From: Bacillota bacterium
GTDB taxonomy: Bacteria; Bacillota; Clostridia; Peptostreptococcales; Anaerovoracaceae
NCBI GenBank assembly: GCA_017459895.1
Contig: JAFUCA010000002.1
Coordinates: 1 to 64,000 of the forward strand
DNA: 64,000 bases
Reading direction: 5' to 3'
In this document: positions 61,942 to 64,000 of the stretch, piece by piece
Layout of the letters: every line of letters starts with the position of its first letter
Numbering within the stretch: the first letter of the stretch is position 1
Translations under genes and position numbers: made by a program
The notes under the pieces: generated by a model
What the model was told of the DNA's origin: nothing
Database searches by the model: none
What the model saw: only the letters and a program-made list of their open reading frames with translations

Positions 61942-62295
61942 ATGAAGGAATCCAAACCGATGACAAAGAAGACCGCCTACTTCTATTTCGTTCTCTGTAT
62001 TTTTTTCGAACAGATCGGCAACCTCTTCATCAGCTTCACGGACGGTTTCACCGTGCTCCTGCCCAGCCTGGCATGCCTGCTCTTTTACGGGCTTTGCTAT
62101 GCCTGCTTCGCGAAAAGCCTGAAGGTCATCAACCTGGCCATCGGCTTCGCCGTCTGGTCCGGGGTTTCCATCATCGTGATCGCCTGCATCGATATGCTGA
62201 TCCTCCACGCTCACCTGAACTGGGCGGATTTCGTGGGAATGGCGATCATAATCGTTGGAATCGTGGGCATGAACCTGAACGGTTCGCAGGAATAA
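61942..62295 (+). CDS. SMR-family small membrane transporter, subunit 2
   Basis: The product is 117 residues from ATG 61942 (AAGGAG eight bases upstream). The first membrane segment carries a central glutamate (FYFVLCIFFEQIGNLF), matching the proton/substrate Glu of EmrE, followed by INLAIGFAVWSGVSIIVIAC. It probably pairs with the preceding subunit. A terminator follows. Confidence 0.88.
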   Translation: MKESKPMTKKTAYFYFVLCIFFEQIGNLFISFTDGFTVLLPSLACLLFYGLCYACFAKSLKVINLAIGFAVWSGVSIIVIACIDMLILHAHLNWADFVGMAIIIVGIVGMNLNGSQE

Positions 62296-62340
62296 CGAAA
62301 AAAGTTTGTCTGAAACCTTGCTGTAAACAGAAATGCCTTG

Positions 62341-62381
62341 AACGGCGGATTTTCCAGAATCCGCCGTTTCTTTTCTTTTTT
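62341..62381 (+). terminator. rho-independent terminator between SMR and DMT genes
   Basis: AACGGCGGATT (62341-62351) pairs perfectly with AATCCGCCGTT (62358-62368), and a T-rich run (tcttttctttttt) follows. Confidence 0.88.
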
Positions 62382-62464
62382 GGGAATTGTTATTTTTTTA
62401 GCAATTTCAACCGATTCCGCCGTTTTTGTCATTTTTTTGCTGTTTCATGCGTTTTATCAAACCA

Positions 62465-62538
62465 TTCCCTAAGGGGATTGTTTCTCCACTGCCGGAAGCA
62501 AAAACTCGTTGACCTTGCCCTAACGTCAAGGTTATAAT
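62465..62538 (+). promoter_or_regulatory. MerR boxes and promoter of the DMT transporter gene
   Basis: A box TTCCCTAAGGGGAT lies at 62465-62478. Downstream, TTGACC (62509-62514) and TATAAT (62533-62538) are 18 bases apart, with ACCTTG/CAAGGT arms (dyad around CCCTAACGT) filling the spacer. This layout is typical of MerR-controlled promoters. Confidence 0.75.
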
Positions 62539-62583
62539 GTTCTACGAGTTATTATTGTCTACAGTTTAATATGAGGTGAATCT

Positions 62584-63684
62584 ATGGAAAATGTACAAAA
62601 AGCTCCTGCAGTAGCAGCAGCGAAAACTGCCAGAGATAAAGCCTTCTGGAAGAAAGGTCTGCTGATCGCGATCTTCTCCGGCTTCCTCTATGGCGGTTAC
62701 ACATCCTTCATGACCGAAGGTATGATGCACGGTGTATGGAACGACATCTATGCGGATGTTCCCACCGGCGTTGCGGCAGGCGTCTCCGCCTTCTTCATCG
62801 TCTACACCGTCAGTGCCATCGGCGCGGCCTGCGTTGACCTTGGTTCCGCAGTCTGGTCCCTGTTCTACGGCGGCTGCATCGGTCAGCTGGGCGACTTCAA
62901 GCGGACACTGGCGACCAAGCCGGGCAAGATCCTGATCATCGCAGCGATCATCGGCGGCCCGCTGGCTTCCACCGCATACGTTATCGGCCTTCAGATGGCT
63001 GGTTCCATCATCGTTCCGATCGCGGCCCTGAATGCGGCCATCGGCGCGATCATCGGCCGGTTCGTCTTCAAGCAGAAACTGACTCTGGGCATGATCATCG
63101 GTATCATCATCTGCTTCATCGCGGCAGTCGTGATCGGATCCTCCTCCATGACGGATCTGAACTTCTCCGGCGGCGCAGCTCTGGGATGCCTGGCAGCCTT
63201 CATCGCAGCCATCGGCTGGGGTGTTGAGGGTGCTGTCGGCGGCTATGCCTGCTGCATGGTTGACACCGAGATCGCCATCATCATCCGTCAGTGCACTTCC
63301 GGTCTGGTCAACGCGGTCATCCTGGTTTCCATCCTGTCCATCATGGGCGGTGACGGAATCGGCTCCGGATGGCACGTTCTGACAAGCTGCCTGACCGACA
63401 TGCCGTCCATGTGGATGCTGTTCGTGGCTGGCGTCTTCTCGTCCTGGTCCTTCAAGTTCTGGTACAAGGGCGCTTCCATGTGCGGTGCTGCTCTGGGTAT
63501 GGGCTGCAACGGCGCGTACGCGTTCTGGGGTCCGTTCTGGTGCATGATCATCTGCGGCTTCATCTTCGGACACGACGGTTTCGTCCTTCCGGCAGTCGGC
63601 TGGATCGGCGCTCTGGTCATGGTTGCTGGTATCCTGATCCTGGCTATCTCCCAGAACAAGGCTACCCTGCAGGCTGAAGAATAA
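62584..63684 (+). CDS. DMT-like (EamA-type) ten-segment membrane transporter
   Basis: The product is 366 residues with about ten membrane segments arranged as two related halves (VGLQMAGSIIVPIAALNAAIG in the first half, split here; GAALGMGCNGAYAFWG in the second). The Ala-rich N-terminus is soluble. I do not know its substrate. Its own MerR-type promoter ties it to the choline regulon, so choline uptake is the leading guess, with polyamine or trimethylamine export as alternatives. Confidence 0.75.
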   Translation: MENVQKAPAVAAAKTARDKAFWKKGLLIAIFSGFLYGGYTSFMTEGMMHGVWNDIYADVPTGVAAGVSAFFIVYTVSAIGAACVDLGSAVWSLFYGGCIGQLGDFKRTLATKPGKILIIAAIIGGPLASTAYVIGLQMAGSIIVPIAALNAAIGAIIGRFVFKQKLTLGMIIGIIICFIAAVVIGSSSMTDLNFSGGAALGCLAAFIAAIGWGVEGAVGGYACCMVDTEIAIIIRQCTSGLVNAVILVSILSIMGGDGIGSGWHVLTSCLTDMPSMWMLFVAGVFSSWSFKFWYKGASMCGAALGMGCNGAYAFWGPFWCMIICGFIFGHDGFVLPAVGWIGALVMVAGILILAISQNKATLQAEE

Positions 63685-63698
63685 GGAGGTGCGAAGAT

Positions 63699-63962
63699 AT
63701 GAGACCATTATTCCAGGAAGTATTACACCTGTTCACCGACGGTAAAGAAAGAAGCCGTCAGATGGTACAGGACGAACTGAGAGCTGATTACGGCAACTTC
63801 AGATTCTTCAAGGACAAGAAGATGGACGAGGCTCTGCACACCGCCATGTCCAACGGCCTGATCGGCGAGTCCAGATATGAGCTGGACGAAAACGGCAATC
63901 TGGTGATGTACTATCAGTCCGATCAGGATATGATCGATCTGATCAACAGCTGGGTTAAATAA
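63699..63962 (+). CDS. hypothetical 87-residue cytosolic protein
   Basis: The product is 87 residues, 14 bases after the transporter gene and preceding a terminator, so it is co-transcribed. It looks like a small winged-helix-type fold (RSRQMVQDELRADYG, then DEALHTAMSNGLIGESRYEL). No family is recognised. A regulatory or transporter-partner role is only suggested by position. Confidence 0.65.
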   Translation: MRPLFQEVLHLFTDGKERSRQMVQDELRADYGNFRFFKDKKMDEALHTAMSNGLIGESRYELDENGNLVMYYQSDQDMIDLINSWVK

Positions 63963-63974
63963 AAACGACTTAAA

Positions 63975-64000
63975 AAGGCCTCTTCGAACGGAGAGGTCTT
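63975..64000 (+). terminator. terminator hairpin at the right edge
   Basis: AAGGCCTCT (63975-63983) pairs with AGAGGTCTT (63992-64000) with one G-T pair. The following bases are outside the window. Confidence 0.7.

Overview
The window looks like a G+C-rich anaerobe of the Bacillota, class Clostridia. The evidence is the SCIFF ranthipeptide and its radical-SAM maturase, a choline-type glycyl-radical bacterial microcompartment (BMC), a class F flavodiiron protein, and a secreted fibronectin-repeat protein ending in a Lys-rich beta-sandwich. I could not fix the genus from sequence alone. I saw no rRNA, tRNA, prophage, complete insertion sequence or CRISPR array.

Layout. 1-3.3 kb: a SpoIIE-type phosphatase (partial), a small membrane protein and an ECF sigma/anti-sigma pair. 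3.4-9.9 kb: an AAA/DUF4143 ATPase, EutH, a MerR-zinc ribbon-methyltransferase fusion, DJ-1 and DUF1287 genes, and a gene graveyard with remnants of Fic, DUF1287, ECF sigma and MerR-methyltransferase genes. 9.9-15 kb: agmatinase, a PadR/DUF2812 pair, amidohydrolase, ECF S component and glycosyltransferase. 15-20.1 kb: one overlapping minus-strand operon of SCIFF, its maturase, two FAD enzymes and a DNA-repair methyltransferase. 20.1-25.3 kb: TetR, PutP, a Na/Pi symporter and a Uma2-type protein. 25.2-31.8 kb: a compact six-gene catabolic operon (Fe-alcohol dehydrogenase, GtrA, FGGY kinase, TetR, class II aldolase, class III aminotransferase) with TetR-like operators at its promoter. 32-38 kb: two secreted surface proteins and a small membrane protein. 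38.3-40.5 kb: a palindromic repeat array and an Old Yellow Enzyme carrying a seven-copy WQGNP repeat.

40.5-64 kb is the core of the window: a divergent choline-utilisation BMC locus. The minus-strand arm encodes four BMC-H proteins, an aldehyde-dehydrogenase pseudoenzyme, CutC, CutD, PduU/PduV-like, EutT-like, EutJ, a GrpU-like shell protein, a pentamer, PduS, PduT, EutQ, a Rho_N-like protein, an active acylating aldehyde dehydrogenase, PduL, an iron-sulfur flavoprotein and a class F flavodiiron protein. The plus-strand arm encodes two more PduU-like proteins, a second PduV, a BmrR-like MerR regulator, two SMR subunits, a DMT-like transporter and an 87-residue protein. CutC keeps every published choline-lyase active-site residue at a constant offset. 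The likely route is choline to trimethylamine plus acetaldehyde, then acetyl-CoA, then acetyl phosphate. No alcohol dehydrogenase lies in the locus, so NADH is probably re-oxidised through PduS/PduT or cytosolic flavoproteins.

Two patterns cut across gene boundaries. The 10-mer GCAAAGGCTG occurs 21 times exactly (27 allowing one change at its first base), on both strands and in coding and non-coding DNA, about once per 3 kb where chance predicts about 0.1. Five 39-bp interrupted palindromes (TTGTCACG...CGTGACAA) lie in an array with a 52-bp period at 38.3-38.55 kb, and a partial copy of the arrangement lies at 12.1-12.2 kb. Neither matches a system I know.
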